NCBI RefSeq assembly: GCF_049446155.1
Contig: NZ_JBMSEE010000003.1
Span: 1-64,000 of the forward strand
DNA: 64,000 nucleotides
DNA from: Rivibacter sp049446155
GTDB lineage: Bacteria > Pseudomonadota > Gammaproteobacteria > Burkholderiales > Burkholderiaceae_C
Direction: 5' to 3'
A program made the translations under genes and the position numbers. Below the pieces are notes generated by a model. The model saw nothing but the letters and a program-made list of their open reading frames with translations, was not told where the DNA came from and did no database searches. This document shows positions 1 through 8,227 of the stretch, in pieces (position 1 is the first letter of the stretch; every line of letters begins with the position of its first letter).

Positions 1-16
1 AATCGGGCATGCTTAT

Positions 17-99
17 GGGTGTTCATCCGGGTCGGCTCTTTGGGTTGGATTGAGGTTTGGCGACTTCCAGTCTCTCAAACCCCATCCGGATGAACACCC
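17..99. repeat. 14-bp perfect inverted repeat with a 55-base spacer
   Basis: GGGTGTTCATCCGG at 17-30 is exactly complementary to CCGGATGAACACCC at 86-99. The dyad lies upstream of the CBS-domain gene, at the very edge of the window. The loop is too long for an ordinary intrinsic terminator and there is no T-tract. It may be the 3' structure of the gene before the window or the remains of a mobile-element end. Its function is unknown. The rest of 1-230 holds nothing else recognised apart from a ribosome-binding site (AGGAG near 221) before the first gene. Confidence 0.6.
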
Positions 100-230
100 G
101 ATACAACCTATTGAAGCTTCACAGCTAGGTGACGCCGGCCTGACGGCGAGGAACATGACCAGGCCCGTTCGACACTGACCCAGGGCATGGGCAACGGCAG
201 ATCGCCGCCGCCCGCAAGCAGGAGTCCAAC

Positions 231-848
231 ATGAACGAGTTCCATGCGTTGCCGGTGCAGTTCGCCCCCGTTACCGGACTGACCCTGTGCGCGTCGCGGC
301 CGCGCGCGAGCCTGCGCGACCCGGCGCTGCGCCTGTACACCGACCTGCGCAGCGGCGCCGTCGTCGTCGTGCAGCCCGACGACAGCGCCGACTCGACGCT
401 GGCCCTGCTGGTGCGCGCCGGCGTGCGGATGGCGCTGGTGGGCAGCGTGCGCGAGGGCAGCGGCGACGTGCAAGGCCTCGTCACCGCCTCCGACCTGGCC
501 GGCGAGCGCGCGACGCTGCGCGCGCTGGAGCGCGGCGTCGCGCACCACGAGCTGACGGCCGCCGACCTGATGACGCCGCTGTCGCAATGGCCGTCGGTCG
601 AGTTCGGCGCGCTCGGGCGCGCGCAGGTCGGCGACGTGATCGCGACGCTGCGCGCCACCGGCCGGCGCTACCTGCTGGTCACCGAGACGTCGATGACGCA
701 AACGCCGCTCAAGAGCGGCGTGCCGGTGACCCGGCTGCGCGGCCTCTTCTCGGCCAGCCGCATCGAACAGGCGCTCGAGACGGCGCTGCCCGAAGACCTG
801 CAGTCGCGCAGCTTCGCCGAGCTGCGCCACGCGCTCGACCACGCCTGA
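231..848 (+). CDS. CBS-domain protein
   Basis: 205-residue soluble protein with two CBS-like halves. The first (about residues 45-90) contains ALVGSVREGSGDVQGLVTASDL. The second (about 110-185) contains a DLMTPLSQWPSV segment, the usual CBS opening, and ends with an RGLFSASRIEQAL strand-helix. CBS pairs bind adenine nucleotides and act as regulatory sensors; no catalytic domain is attached, so this is a stand-alone module. A good AGGAG ribosome-binding site precedes the ATG. No operon partner is evident, since the next gene follows after 80 bases. The ligand cannot be told from sequence. Confidence 0.75.
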   Translation: MNEFHALPVQFAPVTGLTLCASRPRASLRDPALRLYTDLRSGAVVVVQPDDSADSTLALLVRAGVRMALVGSVREGSGDVQGLVTASDLAGERATLRALERGVAHHELTAADLMTPLSQWPSVEFGALGRAQVGDVIATLRATGRRYLLVTETSMTQTPLKSGVPVTRLRGLFSASRIEQALETALPEDLQSRSFAELRHALDHA

Positions 849-928
849 GCCTCGTGCGGGCAGGCACGCGGCCTGCCGGCGACAGGGCATCGGCGGAACT
901 CGCTTCGCCTTGCCGGCCGGAGGCCCAC

Positions 929-1348
929 GTGACCGATACGCCCGCATCGCCGCCGCTGGGCGCGACGGTGGTGCCCGTCCCCTACGAGCCGCCCTCGCCG
1001 TGCACCGAGGAGGCGGCCCGCAACCCGGCGCAATGGATGTACGAGCGGCTCAAGCAGTACATCAAGGACTTCGAGCGCCATCTCGACGACGATCACGAGA
1101 TCGCCGCACGCCTGGTCTCCTTCGGCCAGACGCTGACCTTCCACATCGAGGACATGGGCTACTTCGGCCCGGACCTCGTCACCTTCTTCGGCAAGAACGA
1201 GCACGGCGAGCCGGTGCAGCTGGTGCAGCACGTGTCGCAGCTGAGCGTGCTGCTGGTGGCGTTGAGGAAGCAGGAGGAGGTGCCGAGGAGGATCGGTTTC
1301 GTGCTGGACAGAAAGGACGGCCGCGGCGTACCGCCTGGAGGCGCTTGA
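929..1348 (+). CDS. DUF6173 family protein
   Basis: 139-residue protein reading from a GTG at 929; the reading frame is open further upstream, but that part overlaps the CBS gene and looks like a shadow. The core (about residues 30-130) contains NPAQWMYERLKQYIKDFE, then a beta-rich segment with LTFHIEDMGYFGPDLVTFFG and a C-terminal helix. I recognise this as the DUF6173 pattern, a cytosolic family of unknown function common in proteobacteria. There is no signal peptide or membrane segment. It may be co-transcribed with the CBS gene 80 bases upstream, but nothing shows a joint role. Confidence 0.65.
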   Translation: MTDTPASPPLGATVVPVPYEPPSPCTEEAARNPAQWMYERLKQYIKDFERHLDDDHEIAARLVSFGQTLTFHIEDMGYFGPDLVTFFGKNEHGEPVQLVQHVSQLSVLLVALRKQEEVPRRIGFVLDRKDGRGVPPGGA

Positions 1349-1370
1349 CAAGAGCCAATGTATTGCCAGA

Positions 1371-1664
1371 ATGCAATACATGCGTGCGACACCGGTCGCC
1401 CGCGTCAAGGAAGTTCACGACGACGGGTCCATCATCGAGATCGTCATCTGGGAGCTGCCCGAGCCATTGCCGCCGTGCGTGCATCGCTACAAGTACCGCC
1501 TGTACTTCGGTGCGGCCGGCGTTTGCCGGGTGCGCTACGACAACGAGCGCGGCAAGGGCGATCACCGACACGTCGGCGATGACGAGCAGGACTACGTGTT
1601 CACGACGATCGACCGCCTGATCGCGGACTTCCAGCTCGACGTCGAGCAGTGGAGGCAGTCATGA
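1371..1664 (+). CDS. TumE-like toxin (DUF6516)
   Basis: 97-residue protein carrying the DUF6516/TumE signature: a YKYRLYFG strand, VRYDNERGKGDHRHVGD, and the C-terminal FTTIDRLIADF helix. Members are annotated as the toxin half of TumE/TumA modules, presumed RNA-targeting; that activity is family knowledge, not shown here. Its stop overlaps the start of the next gene (ATGA at 1661-1664), so the two are translationally coupled, toxin first. A second ATG exists 9 bases downstream (MQYMRA), so the true N-terminus could be 3 residues shorter. It is preceded directly by the DUF6173 gene. Confidence 0.7.
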   Translation: MQYMRATPVARVKEVHDDGSIIEIVIWELPEPLPPCVHRYKYRLYFGAAGVCRVRYDNERGKGDHRHVGDDEQDYVFTTIDRLIADFQLDVEQWRQS

Positions 1665-2014
1665 AAGCCATCATCGAGGTTGCACGCCGGGGTTCCGTCT
1701 TCGACGTCGCTCGCCGGCAGGTCGAGCAGGCGCGGCGCGGGCGGCCGGCCGACTTCAGGCTTGGCTTCGAATCGGCTCGCGCGCTGTTCGCCGAGCTGAC
1801 ACCGGCGCGACTCGACCTGCTCGAGACCTTGCGCAGCGTCGGCCCGTGCAGCGTCTATGCGCTGGCCAAGGCCGCCGCGCGGAACTACTCCAATGTGCAC
1901 TCGGATGTGGCGCGGCTCGAAGAGCTGGGGCTGGTCGAGCGCGTCGAGGACGGCGGCGTTTCGGTGCCGTTCGATGCGGTGGAGATTCGGGTGCCGCTGG
2001 CGCGGGTGGCGTAG
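1661..2014 (+). CDS. TumA-like winged-helix antitoxin (HVO_A0114 family)
   Basis: 117-residue DNA-binding protein with an N-terminal linker (about 1-45) and a MarR-like winged helix (about 46-110), including LDLLETLRSVGPCSVYALAKAA and the recognition segment NYSNVHSDVARLEELGLVER. This is the HVO_A0114-type regulator that accompanies TumE toxins. ATG 1661 is preferred because GGAGG sits 5 bases before it and it overlaps the toxin stop; a GTG at 1649 would add four residues. It probably neutralises the upstream protein and represses the pair; this follows from family context. It is followed at once by the large repeat region. Confidence 0.7.
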   Translation: MKAIIEVARRGSVFDVARRQVEQARRGRPADFRLGFESARALFAELTPARLDLLETLRSVGPCSVYALAKAAARNYSNVHSDVARLEELGLVERVEDGGVSVPFDAVEIRVPLARVA

Positions 2015-2045
2015 GGGGCGGGTTTCCCCTGCGGGGGGCTGAAGC

Positions 2046-2062
2046 AGCCTCTTCTAGAGGCT
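2046..2062. terminator. Hairpin after tumA-like gene
   Basis: AGCCTCT-TCT-AGAGGCT forms a perfect 7-bp stem 32 bases after the upstream stop codon. It is followed by a second perfect hairpin, CTGCCCC-TGC-GGGGCAG at 2067-2083, which begins the large repeat. No T-tract follows, so this is a terminator-like structure rather than a textbook intrinsic terminator. Confidence 0.45.
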
Positions 2063-2066
2063 GAAG

Positions 2067-2337
2067 CTGCCCCTGCGGGGCAGAGCCGGGATGTGCGCCC
2101 GGCGGCGCACCTACTTTTCTTTGCTTCGCCAAAGAAAAGTAGGCAAAAGAAAGGCGACCCCCGCTCAGGCGCCCGGCTGCGCCGGGTGCCCTGCGGTGCT
2201 CGCGAAGCGGGCGCGCCGCATAACTCGCTGCGTTCGCTGCGCTCACTGCGCTCGAACAAAGCGGCGAGTCAGAGGTTGATGCGCGCTGCGCGCGCCGCCC
2301 GCTTCGCTGTGCTCCTCGGCGCCATCGAGGGGGCCCC
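2067..2337 (+). repeat. Long intergenic repeat, left copy (~271 bp)
   Basis: This stretch is repeated in inverted orientation at 2404-2679 with clear similarity end to end. It opens with the CTGCCCC hairpin, then a 14-bp perfect hairpin (CCTACTTTTCTTTG at 2110-2123, loop CTTCGC, CAAAGAAAAGTAGG at 2130-2143). It continues through a GGCGACCCCCG segment and TGCCCTGCGGTGCTCG, and ends in GGGGGCCCC. No convincing coding sequence is present: reading frames through it are compositionally odd and share no family. The hairpin-bearing end faces the 3' end of the preceding gene, which fits a transcription-terminating role. Confidence 0.8.
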
Positions 2338-2403
2338 AACGTCAACGGCAACACACCCCACGCGTGGGTTTGGCTGTTGGGGTTGGGGTTGGTGTTTGTC
2401 TTT
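2338..2403. other. Centre of the large near-palindrome
   Basis: 66 bases separating the two inverted repeat arms. It contains a perfect 12-bp palindrome, CCCACGCGTGGG at 2357-2368, followed by a G/T-rich run (GGTTGGGGTTGG). No gene is seen. The whole region 2015-2721 is therefore non-coding repeat structure. Confidence 0.7.
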
Positions 2404-2679
2404 GGGGCCCCCTGGGAGGCGCCGAGGAGCGCAGCGCAAGGGGCGGCGCGCGTGAGCGCGCTTCAACCTCAAACTCGCCGCGACTGTTCGAGCGCACGAA
2501 CGCAGTGAGTGCAGCGAGTTAAGCGGCGCGCCCCTGGAGCGAGCACCGCAGGGCACCCACGGCGCAGCCGTGGGCGCCGGATCGGGGGTCGCCTTTTCTT
2601 TGCCTACTTTCTTTTGGCGAAGCAAAAGAAAGTAGGTCGCCCGCCGGGGCGAAATCCCGGCCCTGCCCCGCAGGGGCAG
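2404..2679 (-). repeat. Long intergenic repeat, right copy (~276 bp)
   Basis: Inverted copy of 2067-2337. Its hairpin, CCTACTTTCTTTTG (2603-2616), loop GCGAAG, CAAAAGAAAGTAGG (2623-2636), differs from the left one at the same stem position on both sides, so pairing is kept. The CTGCCCC hairpin is at 2663-2679. The hairpin end again faces the 3' end of the neighbouring gene, here the minus-strand adenine deaminase. No transposase or other coding region is associated. Confidence 0.8.
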
Positions 2680-2721
2680 CCCAGCGCCGCAGGCGCGCAG
2701 CTGCCCGCAGGGCAGCCACCC

Positions 2722-3786
2722 TCACCCCCCAGCAGCAGCAAAAAACGCATCCACCTGCTGCCCCAACTCCCTCCTCGTCCCCACCGGCAGAAAGCTCGCC
2801 TCCATCGAGTTCCTCGCCAGACGCCACGCCTCCACCACCCCCAGCGACGGCAAGGCCCCGAAGGTCTCGCTGAAGTTGCGGTTCAGGTAGCCGCCGAAAT
2901 ACGCCGGGTCATCCGAGTTCACCGTCGCCACCAGGCCCGCGTCGAGCAGCCGCTTCATCGGATGAGCGGCCAATGTCGGCACCACGCACAGCTTCAGGTT
3001 CGACAGCGGGCACACCGTCAAGGGCACGCGCTCGCGCGCCAGGCGCGCGACCAGCGCGGGGTCTTCGAGGCAGCGCACGCCGTGGTCGATGCGCTCGGCC
3101 TTGAGCACGTCGAGCGCGGCCTCGATGTAGGCGGGCGGTCCTTCCTCGCCGGCGTGCGCGACGATGTGCAAGCCCAGCTCGCGGCAGCGCGCGAACACGC
3201 GCGCGAACTTCTCGGGCGGGTGGCCGCGCTCGCTCGAGTCGAGGCCCACGCCGATGAAGTGCCTGCGGTAGGGCAGCGCCTCTTCCAGCGTCGCGAACGC
3301 GTCCTCCTCGCTCAGGTGGCGCAGGAAGCACAGGATGTAGGAGACCGACATGCCGAGCTCGCCGAGCGCGATGTCGGCCGCGCGGGTGAGGCCGTTCATC
3401 ACGGTGGCGAAGGGCACGCCGCGCGCGGTGTGGGTCTGCGGGTCGAAGAACACCTCGGCGTGCACGACGCCGTCGGCCGCGGCGCGGTGAAAGTAGGCCA
3501 GCGCCATGTCCTCGAAGTCTTCCTCGGTCAGCAGCACGCTGGCGCCGGCGTAGTAGATGTCGAGGAAGCTCTGCAGGTCGGTGAAGGCGTAGGCCGCGCG
3601 CAGCGCCTCGACGCTTGCGTACGGCAGCGCCACGCGGTTGCGCTGCGCGAGCTCGAAGATCAGCTCGGGCTCGAGCGAGCCTTCGATGTGGATGTGCAAC
3701 TCGGCCTTGGGGCAGCGCTCGATCAGCGCGGGCAGCGCCTCGGGCGCGATGCGCGCGGGGTCGAAGGGGAGAGACGAGGAGGCCAT
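2722..3786 (-). CDS. add: Adenine/adenosine deaminase
   Basis: 354-residue zinc hydrolase of the amidohydrolase superfamily that deaminates adenine (to hypoxanthine) or adenosine (to inosine). Zinc ligands are visible in AELHIHIEGSLEPE (His31, His33), HAGEEGPP (His211 and the catalytic Glu) and NSDDPAYFGG (Asp292/293). The spelling DPQTHTARG and GLDSSERGHPPEKF matches the bacterial/fungal adenine deaminase branch better than classical adenosine deaminase, so adenine is the more likely substrate. Its ATG overlaps the upstream Rieske stop by one base (TGATG), so the two genes are coupled. It closes the purine block and faces the right arm of the large repeat. Confidence 0.88.
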   Translation of the reverse strand: MASSSLPFDPARIAPEALPALIERCPKAELHIHIEGSLEPELIFELAQRNRVALPYASVEALRAAYAFTDLQSFLDIYYAGASVLLTEEDFEDMALAYFHRAAADGVVHAEVFFDPQTHTARGVPFATVMNGLTRAADIALGELGMSVSYILCFLRHLSEEDAFATLEEALPYRRHFIGVGLDSSERGHPPEKFARVFARCRELGLHIVAHAGEEGPPAYIEAALDVLKAERIDHGVRCLEDPALVARLARERVPLTVCPLSNLKLCVVPTLAAHPMKRLLDAGLVATVNSDDPAYFGGYLNRNFSETFGALPSLGVVEAWRLARNSMEASFLPVGTRRELGQQVDAFFAAAGG

Positions 3787-4877
3787 CAGCAGACTCCGAA
3801 GGTGATGCCGCGCTCGCGCAGCAGGCGGCGGTAGGCCGAGCTCATGCGGTCGGCGGCGCTGTGCAGCTCGCGCACCGGCGCGGCGTCGGTGATCGGCAGC
3901 AGCTTGGGCCGCTGCGATTCGAGCACCGGCTGGTCCTGCGTGAAGATCGTGTGCTGGAAAGCGGCGATCTCGTCTTCGTTCGACTCGAAGTCGGTCAGCG
4001 CCATGCGAAACCACACGCGGCTCGTCTCCTGCGTGAGCGGGCAGACGAACAGCGCGATCACGTCGCGGTACCCGCCCGGCGCATGCTCGGCCATCGCCTC
4101 GGGCGCCTTGGTGAGCACCGCGTTGAAGGGCACGAGCGGCGCGGTCGGCACTTCGTAGCCGTAGGCCACCTCGCTGCCCTCGCTCGACAGCCGGTTGCTC
4201 TGGGGCTGCCAGGCGCGGCAGTCGAGCGCGCACAGCGTGCCGTCCGCGCGCGTCTCGACGCGGTAGGCGTTCATCGCCAGGTGCTGCCGGTCGCCGAGCC
4301 AGCCTTCGTGCACCAGCCCGAAGTGCGAGAGGTCGAGAAAGTTCTCGACGATGCGCGGCGCGCTCGCGGCCACGTCATACGGCCCGACGACGAGCTTGCG
4401 CAGCTGCGCATCGGTCTCGGCGGCGGCGATCGTCGCGCTGGCCTGCGACGGCGGCACGATGGCGCCGGCGACGTCGAGGCGCACCCACACGAGTCCGGCC
4501 CATTCGCTGGCGAGGTAGGCGCAGGCGCGATGGCCTTCGGGCGGCGTGAACGCCGGCAGCGCGGGGATCGCGACGCAGCGCGCATCGCCGGCGAAGCGCC
4601 AGCCGTGGTACGGGCACTCCAGCACGTCGTCGACCACGCGGCCCATCGACAAGCGCGCGCCGCGGTGCGGGCAGTGGTCGGCGAAGGCATGCACGGCGCC
4701 GCTCGCGTCGCGCCACAGCGCGAGGTCCTCACCCATCAGCGATGCGGCGACAGGCGCGGCGGCCGCCAGCGCATCGCTGCGCGCGACGGGGTGCCAGCAG
4801 GCGCGCTCGACCGGCGGTGCAAGGTTCGAAAGTTCAGCCAATCTCGTTCGTCCGAATCCACATCCCAGAAAGCACAA
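3786..4877 (-). CDS. Rieske non-haem iron oxygenase, alpha subunit
   Basis: Up to 363 residues. The N-terminal Rieske [2Fe-2S] centre has Cys69, His71, Cys88 and His91 (CPHRGA...CPYHGW). The catalytic domain has the mononuclear-iron motif E178-x3-D182-x2-H185-x4-H190 (ENFLDLSHFGLVH). Such enzymes need a reductase, which is not encoded nearby. Location between a nucleoside transporter and adenine deaminase suggests a purine-ring substrate, as for HpxD of Klebsiella; this is inference from context. The ATG at 4877 gives an odd Cys/Gly-rich start, and a TTG at 4841 before the conserved part is an equally good choice. The length fits VanA/HpxD-like enzymes. Confidence 0.8.
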   Translation of the reverse strand: MCFLGCGFGRTRLAELSNLAPPVERACWHPVARSDALAAAAPVAASLMGEDLALWRDASGAVHAFADHCPHRGARLSMGRVVDDVLECPYHGWRFAGDARCVAIPALPAFTPPEGHRACAYLASEWAGLVWVRLDVAGAIVPPSQASATIAAAETDAQLRKLVVGPYDVAASAPRIVENFLDLSHFGLVHEGWLGDRQHLAMNAYRVETRADGTLCALDCRAWQPQSNRLSSEGSEVAYGYEVPTAPLVPFNAVLTKAPEAMAEHAPGGYRDVIALFVCPLTQETSRVWFRMALTDFESNEDEIAAFQHTIFTQDQPVLESQRPKLLPITDAAPVRELHSAADRMSSAYRRLLRERGITFGVC

Positions 4878-4939
4878 GGCCGCCCGAGCGATGCCCAGGC
4901 GGCCTGCGTTCGTGCGGACGGCCCCTTCAGCGGGCCGTC
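4877..4939 (-). terminator. Two hairpins after the BMP lipoprotein gene
   Basis: Reading on the minus strand, the receptor gene stop (4947) is followed by a perfect 8-bp stem, GACGGCCC (4917-4924) with GGGCCGTC (4932-4939). A second perfect stem is AGGCCGCC (4877-4884) with GGCGGCCT (4898-4905). No T-tract follows either, so they may attenuate or stabilise the transcript rather than end it. They separate the transporter genes from the Rieske gene. Confidence 0.5.
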
Positions 4940-4946
4940 GTCATGC

Positions 4947-6104
4947 TCACTTGCCGCCGGGCACCTTGCCCTCGACGCCCTTCACGTAGAAGTTGATGCC
5001 GTGCAGGAACTTGTCGTCGGCCTTCACGTCCTTGGCGAGCAGCTCCTTGCCGTCCTGGCCGACGATCGGGCCGGTCCAGGGATGGAAGCTGCCGTCGGCG
5101 AGGCCGGCCTTGACCTTGGCGAGCTTGTCCTTCGCCTCGGCGGGCACCTTGTCGGAGATCGACACCAGGTCGATCGCGCCTTCCTTGACGCCCCACCACA
5201 CGCCCTCGCTCTTCCAGGTGCCGTCGAGCACGTCCTTGACGGCCTTCTTGTAGTACGGCGCCCAGTTGATGACCGACGAGGCGAGGTGCGCGTTCGGGCC
5301 GAACTTGCTCATGTCGGAGTCCCAGCCGAAGGCGAACTTGCCGGCCTTCTCTGCCGTCTGCAGCACCGCGGCCGAGTCGGTGTTCTGGAACAGCACGTCG
5401 GCGCCCTGGTTGATGAGGCTTTGCGCGCCCTCGCCTTCCTTCGGCGGATCGAACCACTTGTTGACCCAGACCACCTTGGTCTTGACCTTCGGGTTGACCG
5501 ACTGCGCACCGAGCGTGAACGAGTCGATGTTGCGGATCACCTCGGGAATGGGGATCGAGGCCACCACGCCCAGCGTGTTGGTCTTGGTCATCGAGCCCGC
5601 GATCACGCCGGCCATGTAGGCACCCTCGTAGGTGCGCGAGTCGTAGGTGCGCATGTTCTCGGCCATCTTGTAGCCGGTCGCATGCTCGAACTTCACGTCC
5701 TTGGCGTCGGCCGCGACCTTGAGCATCGGCTCCATGTAGCCGAAGGTGGTGCCGAAGATCAGCTTGTTGCCGCTGCCGACCATGTCGCGGATCACGCGCT
5801 CGGCGTCGGCCGCCTCGGGCACGTTCTCGACGTAGCTCGTGACGACCTTGTCGCCGAACTCGGCCTCGACGGCCTTGCGCGCGTTGTCGTGCGCAAAGGT
5901 CCAGCCGGCATCGCCCACCGGGCCGACGTAGGCGAAGGCGATCTTCAGCGGCTCGGGCTTGGCGGGTGCGGCGGCCGAGGCCGGCTCGGCGGCGGGTGCG
6001 GGTGCCGCTTCTTCCTTCTTGCCGCAGCCCACCAGGGCAGCGGCGGCGGCGAGCGTGGCCCAGCCGGTGAACCGGATCAGGGCGCGCTTCGACGTAATCG
6101 TCAT
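4947..6104 (-). CDS. BMP-family ABC transporter substrate-binding lipoprotein
   Basis: 385-residue periplasmic receptor. The signal peptide ends in a lipobox (LVGC, Cys27), followed by a Lys/Glu/Ala/Pro linker to about residue 50. Next comes the BMP fold: KIAFAYVGPVGDAGW, the ligand-loop GTTFGYMEPM, and HATGYK. BMP/PnrA proteins bind purine nucleosides or related purine compounds for import by the adjacent permeases. It is last of the transporter genes on the minus strand, separated by 62 bases from the permease. Its place with guanine deaminase and adenine deaminase supports a purine ligand; the exact base or nucleoside is not determinable. Confidence 0.88.
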   Translation of the reverse strand: MTITSKRALIRFTGWATLAAAAALVGCGKKEEAAPAPAAEPASAAAPAKPEPLKIAFAYVGPVGDAGWTFAHDNARKAVEAEFGDKVVTSYVENVPEAADAERVIRDMVGSGNKLIFGTTFGYMEPMLKVAADAKDVKFEHATGYKMAENMRTYDSRTYEGAYMAGVIAGSMTKTNTLGVVASIPIPEVIRNIDSFTLGAQSVNPKVKTKVVWVNKWFDPPKEGEGAQSLINQGADVLFQNTDSAAVLQTAEKAGKFAFGWDSDMSKFGPNAHLASSVINWAPYYKKAVKDVLDGTWKSEGVWWGVKEGAIDLVSISDKVPAEAKDKLAKVKAGLADGSFHPWTGPIVGQDGKELLAKDVKADDKFLHGINFYVKGVEGKVPGGK

Positions 6105-6166
6105 GTCGACTCCAGTTGTTTTGAAATGCGGGGGACCGATGGGCCCGCGCGATTATCAGACCGTGC

Positions 6167-7087
6167 TCAGCTGCCGGGGAAGAACGGCTTGCCCAGCGAG
6201 GCCGGCATGTTCACGCGGATCCAGGCCGGATTGCGCGAGATCAGCACCAGCACCACGATGGTCGCGAGATAGGGCATCGCCGTGAGCAGCTGGCTCGCGA
6301 TCTGCACCCCTTCGCCTTGCAGGTGGAACTGGAGCATGGTCACGCCTCCGAACAGATAGGCACCGAGCAAGACCCGTGCCGGTCGCCAGGTCGCGAACGT
6401 GGTGAGCGCGAGCGCGATCCAGCCCTTGCCGGCCGTCATGCCCTCGACCCACAGCGGCGTGTAGATCACCGAGAGATAGGCGCCCGCGACGCCGCACAGC
6501 GCGCCGCCGGCCATCACCGCGAGCAGGCGGATGCGGCGCACCGGATAGCCCAGCGCATGCGCCGACTCCGGCGACTCGCCGACCGCGCGCAGCACCAGCC
6601 CGGCGCGCGAGCGGTAGAGAAACCACGCGAGCGCGACCGTCAGCGCGATCGCGAGGTAGACCATCGGGTGCTGCTTGAACAACGCCGGGCCCACGAGCGG
6701 AATGTCGGCCAGGCCCGGGATCTCGAATCGCGCGCGCTCGGGCAGGCGCTCTTGCGTGAAGCGGATGCCGACAAAGGCCGAGAAGCCCGCGCCGAACAGG
6801 CTCAGCGCGAGACCCGAGGCGTACTGGTTGGTGTTGAGCCAGATCACGAGCACGCCGAAGGCCGCGGCGAGCAGCGCGCCGGCGGCCGCACCGGCGCCGA
6901 AGGCCAGCCAGTCGCTGCCGGTGTGCACCGCGGTCGCGAAGCCGGCGATCGCGGCGACCAGCATCATCCCCTCGGCGCCGAGATTGACGATGCCGGCGCG
7001 CTCGTTGATGAGCAGGCCGAGGCCGGCGATGGCGAGCACGGTGCCGGCGGAAAGCGTCGAGGCGATGAGGAGAGCGAGTGCGTCCAT
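6167..7087 (-). CDS. ABC transporter permease (BMP-type), second subunit
   Basis: 306-residue inner-membrane protein with about nine hydrophobic segments and the branched-chain/nucleoside permease signature GIVNLGAEGMMLVAA near residue 33-47. It is the NupC-like partner that, with the other permease, forms the channel of the purine/nucleoside ABC importer. Its ATG (7085-7087) directly follows the stop of the upstream permease (7089-7091), so the two are coupled. Length and start are normal for the family. No oddity seen. Confidence 0.88.
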   Translation of the reverse strand: MDALALLIASTLSAGTVLAIAGLGLLINERAGIVNLGAEGMMLVAAIAGFATAVHTGSDWLAFGAGAAAGALLAAAFGVLVIWLNTNQYASGLALSLFGAGFSAFVGIRFTQERLPERARFEIPGLADIPLVGPALFKQHPMVYLAIALTVALAWFLYRSRAGLVLRAVGESPESAHALGYPVRRIRLLAVMAGGALCGVAGAYLSVIYTPLWVEGMTAGKGWIALALTTFATWRPARVLLGAYLFGGVTMLQFHLQGEGVQIASQLLTAMPYLATIVVLVLISRNPAWIRVNMPASLGKPFFPGS

Positions 7088-7088
7088 G

Positions 7089-8227
7089 TCATGCCACCGG
7101 TTGACTCCCTCTCCCGCTGGCGGGAGAGGGTTGGGGAGAGGGCTCGGTCCGGCCGCTGGCAGAGGGAGATGATCGGGAAGCCGATTTCCACCGCACGCGA
7201 TAGTGGATCAGCGTGTCGCAAGCCAGCAGCGCGAACAGCAGCAGGCCCTGGAACACGCCGGTGATCGACTTCGGCAGACCGAGGCGCGATTGCGCGAGCT
7301 CGCCGCCGATGTAGAACATGCTCATCAAGATGCCGGCCAGCACGATGCCCACCGGGTGCAGCCGGCCGACGAAGGCGACGATGATGGCCGCGAAGCCGTA
7401 GCCCACCGGCACGTAGGGCGTGAGCTGGCCGAGCGGCCCGGCCGCCTCCAGCCCGCCGGCCAGGCCGGCCATGCCGCCGGACAGCAAGAGCGCCGTCCAC
7501 AGCGCGCGGCGCGACGAGAAGCCGGCGTAGCGCGCCGCCGCCGGCGCGAGGCCGCCGACTTGCAGCTGGAAGCCGGCGTAGGTGCGAAACAGGAAGACCC
7601 AGAACGCGGCCACCGCGGCCAGCGCGATCAGCACGCCGACGTGGGCGCGAAAGCCGTCCACCAGGCGCGGGATCTTGGTCGCGGCGGCGAAGGTCACCGT
7701 CTGCGGGAAGTTGTAGCCGGCCGGGTCTTTCCAGGGCCCGTAGACGAGATAGCTCAGCAGCATCTCGGCCACGTAGACCAGCATCAGGCTGACCAGGATC
7801 TCGTTGGCGTTGAAGCGGTCGCGCAGCAAGGCGGTGATCGCCGCCCAGGCCGCGCCGCCGGCCACGCCCGCCGCGAGGATCAGCAGCACGATCCAGCGCG
7901 AGGTGTCGGGGCCGGCCTGCATCGCGACGCCGCCGGCGCAGATCGCACCCAGCACGAACTGCCCTTCGGCGCCGATGTTCCACAGGTTGGAGCGAAAGCA
8001 CACCGCCAGGCCCAGCGCGATCAGCACCAGCGGCGTCGCCTTGATCGCGATCTCGCTCCACGCGTAGGCGCTCTTCACCGGCTCGACGAAGAACACCTGC
8101 AGGCCGCGCAGCGGATCCTTGCCGAGCAGCACGAACAGGATCACGCCGACCGCCACCGTGATCGCCAGCGCGATCAGCGGCGAGGCGATCGACATCGCCT
8201 TCGAGGGCTGCGGGCGGGGCTCGAGTT

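Noticed and set aside
2067..2679. Insertion sequence or integron cassette at the large inverted repeat
   Set aside because: No transposase or integrase frame of credible composition exists inside, and no direct target duplication was seen at the ends.
3615..6272. Very long plus-strand open frame (885 codons) over the minus-strand add/Rieske/BMP genes
   Set aside because: It is Arg/Ala/Gly-rich with His-rich low-complexity text and no domain, while the opposite strand encodes three well-recognised families. Long antisense frames are expected at this GC content.
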